64,000 nucleotides of DNA from JAIVGV01 sp031425275. GTDB lineage: Bacteria > Acidobacteriota > Blastocatellia > Pyrinomonadales > Pyrinomonadaceae. Below are positions 44,786 to 53,030 of the stretch, in pieces. Numbering within the stretch: the first letter of the stretch is position 1; every line of letters starts with the position of its first letter. The position numbers and the translations under genes were made by a program. Below the pieces are notes generated by a model. That model did not search any database. It saw only the letters and a list, made by a program, of their open reading frames with translations, and was not told the origin of the DNA. Location of the stretch: positions 62,001 through 126,000 of the forward strand of contig JANPJA010000057.1 in the NCBI GenBank assembly GCA_031425275.1, read 5' to 3'.

Positions 44786-46258
44786 CTATCCCTGCGGCAA
44801 TAGATTCAGGAGTGCTTCGTAAGCTTTCGCCGCCGCGCGTGCCTTCCTCCGATGTGCGCGTTCGTGCGCGCGCACGTCCCCGCCGCAGTGCGGGCACGCG
44901 CGCGTGCCGGGATAGACGTGCCGGTCGCAGCCGTGGCAGATGATCAGCTCCTCGGGCGTGACGAAGGTTTGGCTGGCGGGGCGGAACTGTGAAGGCCGGC
45001 GCGAGGACTCGATCTGCACCAGCGAGTTGGCTCCGAGCGGGAGCGCGCTGCGGCCCCTTGCGGCGGCGGGGACCGGGCGGCCGTCGGAGGTTTCGAGCAC
45101 CAGCTCGAATTCGCCGTGGTCGAAGGGCGTGCCGGGAGCGGGGGCGATGCGTTTGATGCTCTCGCGCAGGCCCTGCTTTTGTAATTCGAGGGCGCGGTGG
45201 TGGCAGTAGGGATTGTTGCCGGAGCGGCCGAAAAGGACGTGCGAAGTCCAGGTGCAGCCCGAGCGGCAGACATCGGAGTAATAGCAGGTTTTGCAGAAGC
45301 CCCAGAGGTCGTCGGGGGTGCGCGTGCGCGTGAAGCTCAGTTCGGGCGTCGTCCGCCAGATGTCTTCGAGCGTGAGGTCGCGGATGTTCGCGCCCGTGTA
45401 GGGCGTGGTCGGGAGTGACGGGCAACCCTTGATCGCGCCGTCGGCCTCGATGCCGAGCGTGTTCTGCCCGGCGTTGCAGCTCGACCAGTGGACGCGATCG
45501 TCGCCCTTGCTCCGCAGCGTCGTCTCGTGCGGGCCGAAGTAGCCGATGTTGTTCCCGGCCTGCATCATCAGGCCGTGCTCAAGACCCTCGTCGTGCAACT
45601 GGGCGAGGAGCGGCATCAGGTCGAGCAGCTCGTAGGGCTGGAGGAGCAGTTCGGGGTGGTCGGCGGCGCGGCCCATCGCCACCGTCAACTGCACCTGCCA
45701 ATCTTCCGCGCCCGCCGCGATGAAGAGTCGCATCAGCTCGCGCAGGTGAGGGACGACCCGCGAAGTGATCTGCGTGTTGACGCTCGGGCGCATCCCGTGC
45801 TCTTTGAGCAGGCGGAGCGCGTTGAGCGCCGCGTCGAACGATCCTTTGACTCCGCGCAGGTGGTCGTGCAGCTCTCGCGGCCCGTCGATGGAGACGCCGG
45901 CCGTCTGCAATCCGGCCTCGGCGGCCTGCCGGACGCGCTCCTCGTTCAGGTGGAGGCCGCCCGTCTGGAGCGTGCAGTTCATGCCCTGCGCGCGTATCTC
46001 GCGGATGATGGCGAGCCAGTCGCGGCGCATGTAGGCCTCGCCGCCGATGAGGGTGATCTCGCGCGTGCCGAGCCGCGCCATCTGGCGCACGAGGTCGAGG
46101 CACTCCTCGGTCGAGAGTTCGTCCGGACGACGACGGCCGGCCCGAGAGCCGCAGTGTTGGCATTTCAGATCGCAGGCGAGCGTGATCTCCCAGACCGCAT
46201 ACACGGGCGTGCAGGCGGTGCGATCCTCAGTTGACACGTACCGTGCTGGCTCGGCCAT
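44786..46258 (-). CDS. Radical SAM/SPASM peptide-modifying enzyme with C-terminal zinc ribbon
   Basis: 490 residues. The radical SAM cluster motif CDLKCQHC (Cys29, 33, 36) opens the barrel, followed by ITLIGGEAYMRRDWLAIIRE and TAGVSIDGPRELHDHLRGVK. A SPASM region binding further Fe-S clusters spans about residues 265-350 (CNAGQNTLGIEADGAIKGCP, then FCKTCYYSDVCRSGC). The C-terminus adds a zinc ribbon at about 440-462 (CHGCDRHVYPGTRACPHCGG) and a basic helix. The ATG has AAGGAGG upstream. It is preceded by two homologous small-peptide genes, 22 and about 360 bp away, so it most likely modifies those peptides. It fits the group I know as GDL-motif peptide-associated maturases. Confidence 0.85.
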   Translation of the reverse strand: MAEPARYVSTEDRTACTPVYAVWEITLACDLKCQHCGSRAGRRRPDELSTEECLDLVRQMARLGTREITLIGGEAYMRRDWLAIIREIRAQGMNCTLQTGGLHLNEERVRQAAEAGLQTAGVSIDGPRELHDHLRGVKGSFDAALNALRLLKEHGMRPSVNTQITSRVVPHLRELMRLFIAAGAEDWQVQLTVAMGRAADHPELLLQPYELLDLMPLLAQLHDEGLEHGLMMQAGNNIGYFGPHETTLRSKGDDRVHWSSCNAGQNTLGIEADGAIKGCPSLPTTPYTGANIRDLTLEDIWRTTPELSFTRTRTPDDLWGFCKTCYYSDVCRSGCTWTSHVLFGRSGNNPYCHHRALELQKQGLRESIKRIAPAPGTPFDHGEFELVLETSDGRPVPAAARGRSALPLGANSLVQIESSRRPSQFRPASQTFVTPEELIICHGCDRHVYPGTRACPHCGGDVRAHERAHRRKARAAAKAYEALLNLLPQG

Positions 46259-46280
46259 CGTCGTCCGACCTCCTTGCGGC

Positions 46281-46505
46281 TTAGCCTTTATTGATCCGCG
46301 CTTCCAGCTTCTCCAACGCCGATTGAACTTCCTTCACGTGCTTCTGCGCGAATGCTCTGATCTGTTTCATCTGGGCGATGTCGCCACTCCTGACGGCTTC
46401 GAGGATGGGCTTGCCGTAGAGAGGGTGGAACTTCGACAGCGGGTGCTTTTCGAGAACGGTTTTGACGCTCGTAACCTTCTTGCTAGCAGCTTTCTTCGTG
46501 GCCAT
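46281..46505 (-). CDS. Small peptide, likely radical SAM substrate (DUF1843-like), second copy
   Basis: 74 residues with AAAGGAG ribosome site. A Lys/Ala-rich start (MATKKAASKKVTSVKTVLEK) is followed by HPLYGKPILEAVRSGDIAQM and VQSALEKLEARINKG. It aligns without gaps over the last about 45 residues with the peptide encoded at 46620-46841; shared positions include YG, GD, MK, and VQSAL-KL. The YG...GD...MK pattern is that of DUF1843 peptides, in which the GD is usually followed by Leu. Its stop lies 22 bp from the radical SAM gene. No leader cleavage site is obvious. Confidence 0.75.
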   Translation of the reverse strand: MATKKAASKKVTSVKTVLEKHPLSKFHPLYGKPILEAVRSGDIAQMKQIRAFAQKHVKEVQSALEKLEARINKG

Positions 46506-46582
46506 GATTTTCTCCTTTGAGGGTTGAGGGTTGTAGGGTTGAGTTGATGGGTGACTTCAAGTGAGGCGCTCGCGGAAACCGG

Positions 46583-46634
46583 CCGGCCGCGCCTCACTTA
46601 CCTAACGCCCGGCCGCGCCTCACTTACCTAACGC
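46583..46634. repeat. Perfect 26-bp tandem duplication at the end of the first peptide gene
   Basis: Positions 46583-46608 and 46609-46634 are identical. The second copy includes the last codons (Ala-Leu-Gly-Lys) and stop of the peptide gene ending at 46620; the first copy is the duplicate left just beyond the stop. It suggests recent slippage or unequal exchange here. Confidence 0.9.
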
Positions 46635-46841
46635 TTTGTCCAGCTTGTCCAGCGCGGACTGCACGTCGCTCAGATACTTCCGCGCGGCGGCCGCGACGTT
46701 CTTCATCTCATTCGCATCGCCGCGAGCGATGGCGTCGCGAATCGCGACGCCGTAAGGCGGGATTGCGCCGGGGCGCGCGGCTGCTTTGGCGAGCGAGGAC
46801 TTGCTCCCGCCTTTAGAGGCTCCAGACTTGCGTGATGCCAT
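46620..46841 (-). CDS. Small peptide, likely radical SAM substrate (DUF1843-like), first copy
   Basis: 73 residues, ribosome site AAAGGAGAG. A Ser/Lys/Gly-rich N-terminus (MASRKSGASKGGSKSSLAKA) precedes PGAIPPYGVAIRDAIARGDA, NEMKNVAAAARKYLSD and VQSALDKLDKALGK. The PPYGVAIRDAI...GD..EMK core is, from memory, the DUF1843 signature. It is first in the presumed operon of two peptides and the radical SAM enzyme. The core is probably helical with no cysteines, so a modification on Tyr, Asp, Lys or backbone rather than a thioether would be expected; this is inference. Confidence 0.78.
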   Translation of the reverse strand: MASRKSGASKGGSKSSLAKAAARPGAIPPYGVAIRDAIARGDANEMKNVAAAARKYLSDVQSALDKLDKALGK

Positions 46842-47072
46842 CAGGTACTCTCCTTTGGTTGCGGATGATTGTGAGAAGGCGAAGCAGGGCTGCTACTGAC
46901 TTTTTGGCCCGTGAGAACTCAGGTCAAGCATTCCACGAAACTGCGAGTGATTAACGCACACATTAAATAGTTGAAGTGCTCGATGGTGTCAAGAGAAATG
47001 CACGGCTGGCGGGTCGAGCGCCGCGGACTGGATGGGCGAGTCGGGTGAGAGTTTGGTCGGTGTCGGCGGGGC

Positions 47073-48017
47073 CTAAGGGCAGCGCACACGCAAGGCGCGC
47101 GGGAGGATTTCAAAACTCGCGGGGAGCGACCCGGCTAACTCGCCGTCAACTTCCAAGAAAACTGTCTCCGGGCCTTCGGCGCGGACTGACACGCGGGCGC
47201 AGAGTGCGTGACTCACTTCCGTCATGCCGAGATGCGTGCCGAGGTAGAGCCGGTAAGAGTTGGCGAGGATGGAGAGCGTGCCGAGGTCTCCGATGGCGAC
47301 GGCGTCGAGCATCCCGTCGGTCAGTTTCGCTTCGGGTGCGATCTTCATGCCGCCGCCGAAGTAGCGGCCGTTAGCGACGCAGAAGCTCGTCACGGGGAGC
47401 GTGCGCTCCGGCCCGCCGTCGAGACTCACGCGCACGCGCGGCCGCTCGTAGGCGAAAGCCGCGCGCACAGAGGCGGCGGCGAAAGCGGCGCGGCCTCCCA
47501 ACAGTTGCCCGCCGCGCACCGGCAGCCACTCATGCTTCGACGCCTTCACGCGACGGATCACGTCACCGCCGATGCCACACGAGGCGACGTTGACGAAGCA
47601 GCGTGATTCGTTCTCGCCGCCGCCGTTCCGGTACTCGACGCGACCCGCGTCAATCGCCACGGTGCGCCCCCGTCGGAGCGCGGCGGCCGCGTCGGCGTCG
47701 CGCGGGGGGATGCGCAGTGTGCGCCGGAAGTCGCCGCCGGTGCCGCTCGGCAGTAAACCCAACACCGCGTCCGCGCCGGAGGCGATGATCCCGCCGGCGA
47801 CTTCCGAGACCGTGCCGTCGCCCCCGCACGCGATCAGTAATTCGCGCCCGGCGCGCGCCTCGCCCTCCGCGATCACGCGCCCGTCCCCCGCCCGCTTCGT
47901 GAACGACACCTCGAACGCGCCGAAATGAGTGCGTAACACAGACGCCAGCCGCGGCCACGCCCTCCCGGTCGCACCGCCCGCCGAAGTGGGATTCACGATG
48001 ACTAAAGGCAAAGACAT
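47073..48017 (-). CDS. Diacylglycerol/sphingosine kinase-type lipid kinase
   Basis: 314 residues. The DAGK catalytic pattern is clear: PLVIVNPTSAGGATGRAWPR at the start, ELLIACGGDGTVSEVAGGI (nucleotide loop GGDGT) and LGLLPSGTGGDFRRTLRI. The C-terminal half has ANGRYFGGGMKIAPEAKLTD and VFLEVDGELAGSLPASFEI, as in YegS/BmrU-like kinases. It phosphorylates a lipid alcohol such as diacylglycerol with ATP. The neighbouring PlsC acyltransferase in the same direction, with a heptamer array between, supports a role in phospholipid turnover. Exact lipid unknown. Confidence 0.88.
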   Translation of the reverse strand: MSLPLVIVNPTSAGGATGRAWPRLASVLRTHFGAFEVSFTKRAGDGRVIAEGEARAGRELLIACGGDGTVSEVAGGIIASGADAVLGLLPSGTGGDFRRTLRIPPRDADAAAALRRGRTVAIDAGRVEYRNGGGENESRCFVNVASCGIGGDVIRRVKASKHEWLPVRGGQLLGGRAAFAAASVRAAFAYERPRVRVSLDGGPERTLPVTSFCVANGRYFGGGMKIAPEAKLTDGMLDAVAIGDLGTLSILANSYRLYLGTHLGMTEVSHALCARVSVRAEGPETVFLEVDGELAGSLPASFEILPRALRVRCP

Positions 48018-48025
48018 ATCAAAAC

Positions 48026-48117
48026 AAAGTACTGAGGACTGAGGACTGAGGACTGAGTGAAAGGCGAATGCTTTTTATCTCAGTCCTCAGTCCTCAGTCC
48101 TCAGTCCTCAGTACTTT
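48026..48117. repeat. Heptamer inverted array (GGACTGA family)
   Basis: Left arm 48026-48057 repeats ACTGAGG; right arm 48079-48117 repeats the reverse complement. The array overlaps the 3' end of the acyltransferase gene and supplies its last codons and stop. Confidence 0.88.
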
Positions 48118-49030
48118 TTTTATCCCCGTAGAGCGCGCGATCCCGCCCGGCCAGTTCGGCGATCTGTGACATGACGAACTCGCCGATCTCTTTGTAGGTG
48201 CGGAGGCCGTCGCGGCGGTCGCGAAATTGGGAGAGGTCAAGGATGGGGCCGAAGTGGACGCGGATCGGCGGGCCGCCCGTCCAGTTGCCGAGTATCTGGC
48301 GCGGCAGATCGTTGGACAGTCCCGTGACGAAAACGGGCACGACCTGCGGCTCGGCCTCCTTGATGAGACGGCCGATGCCGGGCTTCGGCGGGAGCAAGGT
48401 GTAAGGGTCTGCGTCCTTGTTGCGCGTGCCTTCCGGGTGGAAGCCGACAAGGTTGCCGCGCCCTTCGCGGCAGAGCGCGACCAGCGCGCGGAATGAATAT
48501 TTGTCGAACTCGCGCTTCGCGGGGATCGGGTTGCTCCCGGCCGCGAAGAAGGGCGGGTACATCGACCACCAGCCCATCAGGCAGTTGACGAGCATCCCCA
48601 GCGGCGACTCGTAGAAGAAACGTCCGCGGACGGGGAAGAACAATTTTTTCGGGCGGTCGGTGCGGCGGAACAGCTCGGCCGAGACCACGTACATGTCGAA
48701 GAACGAGCGGTGGTTGGAGGCGAGCAGCACGGGGCGGTCGGCGTTTGCGGCCTCGAAGTTCTCCAGCCCGTGAACGCGCATCAGGTTGTAGGTGCAGAGG
48801 CGAATCCAACCCATCCCGACCGTGCGCTGGCAATGCGTCCAGAACTCTTTCCAACGCCCTTCGTTCATCCGCCGCGTCACACGCCACGCCAGCCGCTCCA
48901 GCGGCCGCAGCACGGCCAACTCTTCGGGCGTCGGCTCCGCGCCCGTTGACGGCGGCGCGGGCGGACTCGACGGCGCGTCCGGCGTACTCTCGATCCGTTC
49001 GGACGGGGTTTGTAATTCGGTCTGAGACAT
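48101..49030 (-). CDS. PlsC-type 1-acyl-glycerophosphate acyltransferase family protein
   Basis: 309 residues. A Pro/Ser-rich N-terminus of about 45 residues precedes the acyltransferase fold: VLLASNHRSFFDMYVVSAEL (HX4D catalytic motif), a glycine/aromatic stretch MGWWSMYPPFFAA and GFHPEGTRNKDAD (acceptor-binding motif). PNP-type motif IV appears as VPVFVTGLSNDL. The family moves an acyl chain to lysophosphatidate or a related lipid at the inner membrane. The final residues (KKSTED) and stop codon are encoded by the heptamer array downstream, so the C-terminus has been set by repeat DNA. Confidence 0.87.
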   Translation of the reverse strand: MSQTELQTPSERIESTPDAPSSPPAPPSTGAEPTPEELAVLRPLERLAWRVTRRMNEGRWKEFWTHCQRTVGMGWIRLCTYNLMRVHGLENFEAANADRPVLLASNHRSFFDMYVVSAELFRRTDRPKKLFFPVRGRFFYESPLGMLVNCLMGWWSMYPPFFAAGSNPIPAKREFDKYSFRALVALCREGRGNLVGFHPEGTRNKDADPYTLLPPKPGIGRLIKEAEPQVVPVFVTGLSNDLPRQILGNWTGGPPIRVHFGPILDLSQFRDRRDGLRTYKEIGEFVMSQIAELAGRDRALYGDKKSTED

Positions 49031-49035
49031 CTGCT

Positions 49036-49180
49036 TATGAAAGCTGTTAGCGATTAGCTATTAGCTATTAGCAAAACCAAAGTTGAAGGCCGAAGTTACG
49101 ATCTGAAGGCTAACGGCTAACAACTAATAGCTAATTGCTAACAGCTAATTGCTAACGGCTAATCGCTAACAGCTAAAAGA
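49036..49180. repeat. Heptamer inverted array (TTAGCGA/CTAATAG family)
   Basis: Left arm 49036-49073 with GTTAGCGATTAGCTATTAGC words; right arm about 49107-49177 with CTAACGG, CTAATAG and CTAATTG words. It separates metH from the acyltransferase gene downstream. Confidence 0.85.
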
Positions 49181-49198
49181 TTCACCGGTCGCGATTGA

Positions 49199-52100
49199 TC
49201 AATCAACCGAGAAATATTTCGCCTCGGCGTGGTGGACGATGATGGCGGAGGTCGATTGTTCGGGTTCGAGTTGAAACTCTTCCGTCAGCGACACGTCGAT
49301 GCGCTCGGGGTCGAGCAGCTCGAACAGTTTCGTCTGGTCTTCGAGGCTGGGGCAGGCCGGGTAGCCGAAGCTGAAGCGCGAGCCTTGATAGCCCTGATGG
49401 AAAAGTTTTGCCAGCTCCGGCGCGTCGCCGCTCGCGATGCCCAGCTCCGCGCGGATGCGCCGGTGCCAGAGTTCCGCCAGAGACTCCGCCGACTCGACCG
49501 AGAGTCCGTGGAAGTAAAGATAGTCGGCGTAGTTGTCCGCCTTGAAAAGCTCGTGCGCGTGCGCGCTCGCCCGCCGGCCGACGGTGACGAGGTGGAAAGC
49601 GGCCACGTCCACGCGGCCCGAATCTTTCGCCGCGAAGAAGTCCGCGAGGCACAGCCGCTTGCCCGCGGGCTGTCGCGGGAAGGTGAACCGCACGCGCTCG
49701 GTGCGCTCGTCTTCCCCGTAGATGACGAGATCGTTACCCTCCGACTGGCACGGGAAGTAGCCATAGACGACGCGCGGGGTCAACAGTCCCTCGCGCTTCA
49801 CCCGCGCCTTCAACTCCTCATAGACGGGGCGAATTTTCTCGGCGACTAGTTGCCGGTACTCGTCCGCGCTCCGCCTCCCCTGTTTGAACTGCCACTGGCC
49901 CTTGAACAGCGCGGTCTCGTTGACGAACGAGAAGACCTCGTCGAGCGAAACGTCTTCGACGACGCGCGAGCCGTAGAAGGGCGCGCGCGGGATGGGCGCG
50001 TCGGGATTAACGTCGGAGCGGCGCGTGTGCGAAGTGTCCCCGGCGATTTTGACGACGCCGCGCGGGCGGGCGGGTTTGCGGATTCCGAGCTTGGCCTCCT
50101 CGCCGATCAAGTCTTCGGTCGCGTCCGCGGCCGCGTCTTCGTCGTTCGACGCGCCGGCGGCGGCGGCCTTCGCGCGCGCGGCCGACTCCGCGCCGCCTGT
50201 GCCCGTCAGGGAGTCCATGGTGTGCAGGCCGTCGAAGGCGTCACGGGCGTAAAAAAGTTGGCCCTTGTAGAGCGGGGCCAAGTCCTCATCGACGTAGCGG
50301 CGGTTGAGCGCCGCGCCGCCGAGCACGACGGGGACGTTGATGCCGCGCTCGTTCATCAGCTCAAGATTTTCGCGCATGATGAGCGTCGATTTAACGAGCA
50401 GCCCCGACATCCCGATGGCGTCCGCGTTGTGTTCCTCGTGGGCCGAGAGGATGGCGTCAACCGTCTGCTTGATACCGAGGTTGATGACGCGGTAGCCGTT
50501 GTTGGTCAGGATGATGTCCACGAGGTTCTTGCCGATGTCGTGAACGTCGCCCTTGACCGTGGCGAGCACCATCGTCCCCTTCGCGGTCGCCCCGCCCTTC
50601 TTCTCCATGTGGGGTTCGAGGAAGCGCACCGCCGCCTTCATCACCTCGGCCGATTGGAGGACGAAGGGGAGCTGCATCTGCCCGCTGCCGAATAGATCGC
50701 CGACGGTCTTCATCCCGTCGAGCAGGATGTCGTTGACGATGTCGAGCGCGGGATGCCGTTCGAGCGCGAGCTTGAGATTATCTTCCAGCTTGATCTTCTC
50801 GCCGTCGATGATGTGCCGTTTCAGCTTCTCCTCGACCGGCAGATTCTCGTCCACCGCCTGCGACTTCTTCGCCGAGACGCCCTCGAACAATTTGGTGAAT
50901 TCGGTGAGCGGGTCGTAGGTGCAAACGTCGCCGTCGAACCGGCGCTCGTCGTAGATGAGCTGGCGGGCGACTTCCAGCTCGCGCGCGCCGATGCGGTTGA
51001 GCGGGACGATCTTGCTGGCGTTGACGATGGCCGCGTCCAGCCCCGCCTCGACCGCCTCGTGCAGGAAGACGGAATTGAGGACGACGCGCGAGACGGGGCT
51101 CAGGCCGAAAGATATATTCGAGACGCCGAGCAGCGTGGAGCAGTGGGGCAGCTCGCGTTTAATCTGGCGAATCCCCTCGATGGTCTCGGCGGCGTTGCGG
51201 CGATCCTCTTCGATGCCGGTCGAGATGGGGAGCGCGAGCGGGTCGAAGAAGAGGTCGTGCGCGGGGAAGCCGAGTTCCTTCGTCGCCTGCACGTAGGCGC
51301 GGCGCGCGATCTCCAGCTTGCCGACGGCCGTGCGCGCCATCCCCTCCTCGTTAATCGTGCCGACGACGACGGCCGCGCCGTACTCCCCGGCCAGCTCGAA
51401 CACCTTCTTGAAGCGCGGCTCGCCGTCCTCGTAGTTCGTGGAGTTGAGGATCGACTTGCCGCCCGCGTGTTGGAGTCCGGCCTCCATCTTCTCCCATTCG
51501 GTCGAGTCGAACATGACGGGGATGCGTACCTGCGTGACGAGGCGCGAGGCGAGCGAGTGCATGTCGGCGACGCCGTCGCGGCCGACGTAATCGACGTTCA
51601 CGTCGAGGATGTGCGCGCCCTCGCGCTCCTGCTCGCGCGCGAGCGAGACGAGACCGTCCCAGTCCTCCGCGCCCAACAGATCGCGCATCTTCTTCGACCC
51701 CGACGCATTGACCCGCTCGCCGATGATGAGGAACGAGTTGTCCTGCCGGTACGGCTGCTGCATGTAGATCGAAGAGGCCGACGGGACGAGCCGCGCGTCG
51801 CGCCGCTTCGGGGTGACCCGGCCCATCGCCTCGACGACCATCTTCAAATGCGCGGGCGTCGTGCCGCAGCACCCGCCGACGACGTTGACGCCGAAGTCGG
51901 CGGCGAAGTGCAGGACTTGCGCGGTGAATGTTTCGGGCGTCTCGCCGTAGTACTGTTGGCCGTCTCTGACTTCCGGCAGGCCCGCGTTCGGCAACACCGA
52001 GACGGGGAGCGGCGCGTTCTCGCACAGGTAGCGAATGCTCTCGGTCATGTGCTTCGGCCCGGTGCCGCAGTTCATGCCGATCACGTCAATCGGGTAAGGT

Positions 52101-52744
52101 TCGAGCGCGGTGAGGGCGGCGCCGATCTCGGTGCCGTTGAGCATCGTGCCGAAAATTTCAATCGTCACCTGCGTGATGACCGGCACGCGGCGTCGGTTCC
52201 GCTTAAAGTCGTCGAAGATGGCGGCGAGCGCGGCCTTCGTTTGGAGCACGTCCTGACAGGTCTCGACGATGAGCAAATCCGCGCCGCCGTCGAGCAGGCC
52301 GCGCACCTGTTCGGCGTAAGCGAAGCGCAGATCGCCGAAAGTGATGTGGCCGAGGGTCGGCAGCTTCGTGCCCGGCCCGATGGAGCCGGCGACCCAACGC
52401 GGGTGAGTGTTCGTCGAAAAATCGGCGGCGACGCGGCGCGCGAGTTCGGCGGCTTTGCGATTCAGCTCGTAGGCCATCTCCGCGATGCCGTACTCGCCGA
52501 GGACGAAGGGCAGGCCGCCGAACGAATCGGTCTCCACCACGTCGCACCCGACTTCGAGGAACGCGGCGTGGACGCGCTCGACCGCCGCCGGTTTGGTGAC
52601 GAGTAAATACTCCGGGCAGCCTTCAAACTGCGGGCCGCCGTAGTCGTCCACCGTCAGGTCTTGCGATTGCAGGCTCGTGCCCATCGCGCCGTCGAAAACG
52701 ACGATGCGCTCGCGCAGGGTGTCGAGAAAAGAGCTATTAGCCAT
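49199..52744 (-). CDS. metH: Cobalamin-dependent methionine synthase
   Basis: 1181 residues, near the 1227 of E. coli MetH. Domains in order: homocysteine-binding barrel (about 1-320) with zinc cysteines in GMNCGTGPKHM and GGCCGTTPAHL; methyltetrahydrofolate-binding barrel (about 340-600, LIIGERVNASGSKKMRDLL); helical cap and B12 domain (about 640-900) with VKGDVHDIGKNLVDIILTNN, whose His near 736 binds cobalt; and the AdoMet reactivation domain to the end (FSFGYPACPSLEDQTKLFEL). It makes methionine from homocysteine. The start codon lies inside a heptamer array, which encodes the first residues (MANS); no alternative Met precedes the catalytic part. Confidence 0.95.
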   Translation of the reverse strand: MANSSFLDTLRERIVVFDGAMGTSLQSQDLTVDDYGGPQFEGCPEYLLVTKPAAVERVHAAFLEVGCDVVETDSFGGLPFVLGEYGIAEMAYELNRKAAELARRVAADFSTNTHPRWVAGSIGPGTKLPTLGHITFGDLRFAYAEQVRGLLDGGADLLIVETCQDVLQTKAALAAIFDDFKRNRRRVPVITQVTIEIFGTMLNGTEIGAALTALEPYPIDVIGMNCGTGPKHMTESIRYLCENAPLPVSVLPNAGLPEVRDGQQYYGETPETFTAQVLHFAADFGVNVVGGCCGTTPAHLKMVVEAMGRVTPKRRDARLVPSASSIYMQQPYRQDNSFLIIGERVNASGSKKMRDLLGAEDWDGLVSLAREQEREGAHILDVNVDYVGRDGVADMHSLASRLVTQVRIPVMFDSTEWEKMEAGLQHAGGKSILNSTNYEDGEPRFKKVFELAGEYGAAVVVGTINEEGMARTAVGKLEIARRAYVQATKELGFPAHDLFFDPLALPISTGIEEDRRNAAETIEGIRQIKRELPHCSTLLGVSNISFGLSPVSRVVLNSVFLHEAVEAGLDAAIVNASKIVPLNRIGARELEVARQLIYDERRFDGDVCTYDPLTEFTKLFEGVSAKKSQAVDENLPVEEKLKRHIIDGEKIKLEDNLKLALERHPALDIVNDILLDGMKTVGDLFGSGQMQLPFVLQSAEVMKAAVRFLEPHMEKKGGATAKGTMVLATVKGDVHDIGKNLVDIILTNNGYRVINLGIKQTVDAILSAHEEHNADAIGMSGLLVKSTLIMRENLELMNERGINVPVVLGGAALNRRYVDEDLAPLYKGQLFYARDAFDGLHTMDSLTGTGGAESAARAKAAAAGASNDEDAAADATEDLIGEEAKLGIRKPARPRGVVKIAGDTSHTRRSDVNPDAPIPRAPFYGSRVVEDVSLDEVFSFVNETALFKGQWQFKQGRRSADEYRQLVAEKIRPVYEELKARVKREGLLTPRVVYGYFPCQSEGNDLVIYGEDERTERVRFTFPRQPAGKRLCLADFFAAKDSGRVDVAAFHLVTVGRRASAHAHELFKADNYADYLYFHGLSVESAESLAELWHRRIRAELGIASGDAPELAKLFHQGYQGSRFSFGYPACPSLEDQTKLFELLDPERIDVSLTEEFQLEPEQSTSAIIVHHAEAKYFSVD

Positions 52745-52820
52745 TAGCGATTAGCGATAAGCAAAACCGAAAAGTTGAGAACTGCCGGATAAAAGCTAAT
52801 AGCTAATAGCTATTAGCTTA
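52738..52820. repeat. Heptamer array covering the metH start codon
   Basis: Words of the TTAGCGA/TTAGCTA type occur at 52738-52760 and, in inverted form, at 52794-52820. The metH ATG (52744) is created within one such word. No conventional ribosome-binding site is visible between the array and the ATG. Confidence 0.8.
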
Positions 52821-52825
52821 GAACG

Positions 52826-52852
52826 AAAAACCCCGCGCTAAACAACGCGGGG
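52826..52852 (-). terminator. Terminator hairpin upstream of metH
   Basis: On the minus strand CCCCGCG (52852-52846) pairs with CGCGGGG (52837-52831) around an eight-base loop and is followed by TTTTT (52830-52826). It stands about 80 bp before the metH ATG, so it either ends transcripts from the cyclase gene or acts as an attenuator. Confidence 0.7.
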
Positions 52853-52995
52853 CTTCTCGTTGGAAAGCCTGTGTGCGAGTGGTCTTAAAGACCGGGCCGA
52901 GCTGTTTAGCTGTTTATTTTACGTGGCCGCAAGTCGCCTTAACTCACCACGTTTTTTACCAAACGTCATTGAAACACCGCGCGCAAGGGGGTGTC

Positions 52996-53030
52996 AAGCC
53001 GCTTCCCCGCGCCGTGGAAGCGGCTTTTTT
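52996..53030 (+). terminator. Terminator hairpin on the plus strand with no known gene upstream
   Basis: An 11-bp perfect stem (52996-53006 with 53016-53026) and nine-base loop are followed by TTTT on the plus strand. No plus-strand gene lies upstream, so a small untranslated transcript starting around 52860-52950 is possible. Confidence 0.55.

Noticed and set aside
52862..52945. tRNA-like D-arm string (GCGAGTGGTCTTAAAGACC)
   Set aside because: No matching acceptor stem, anticodon arm or TTCGA T-loop within the following 90 bases.
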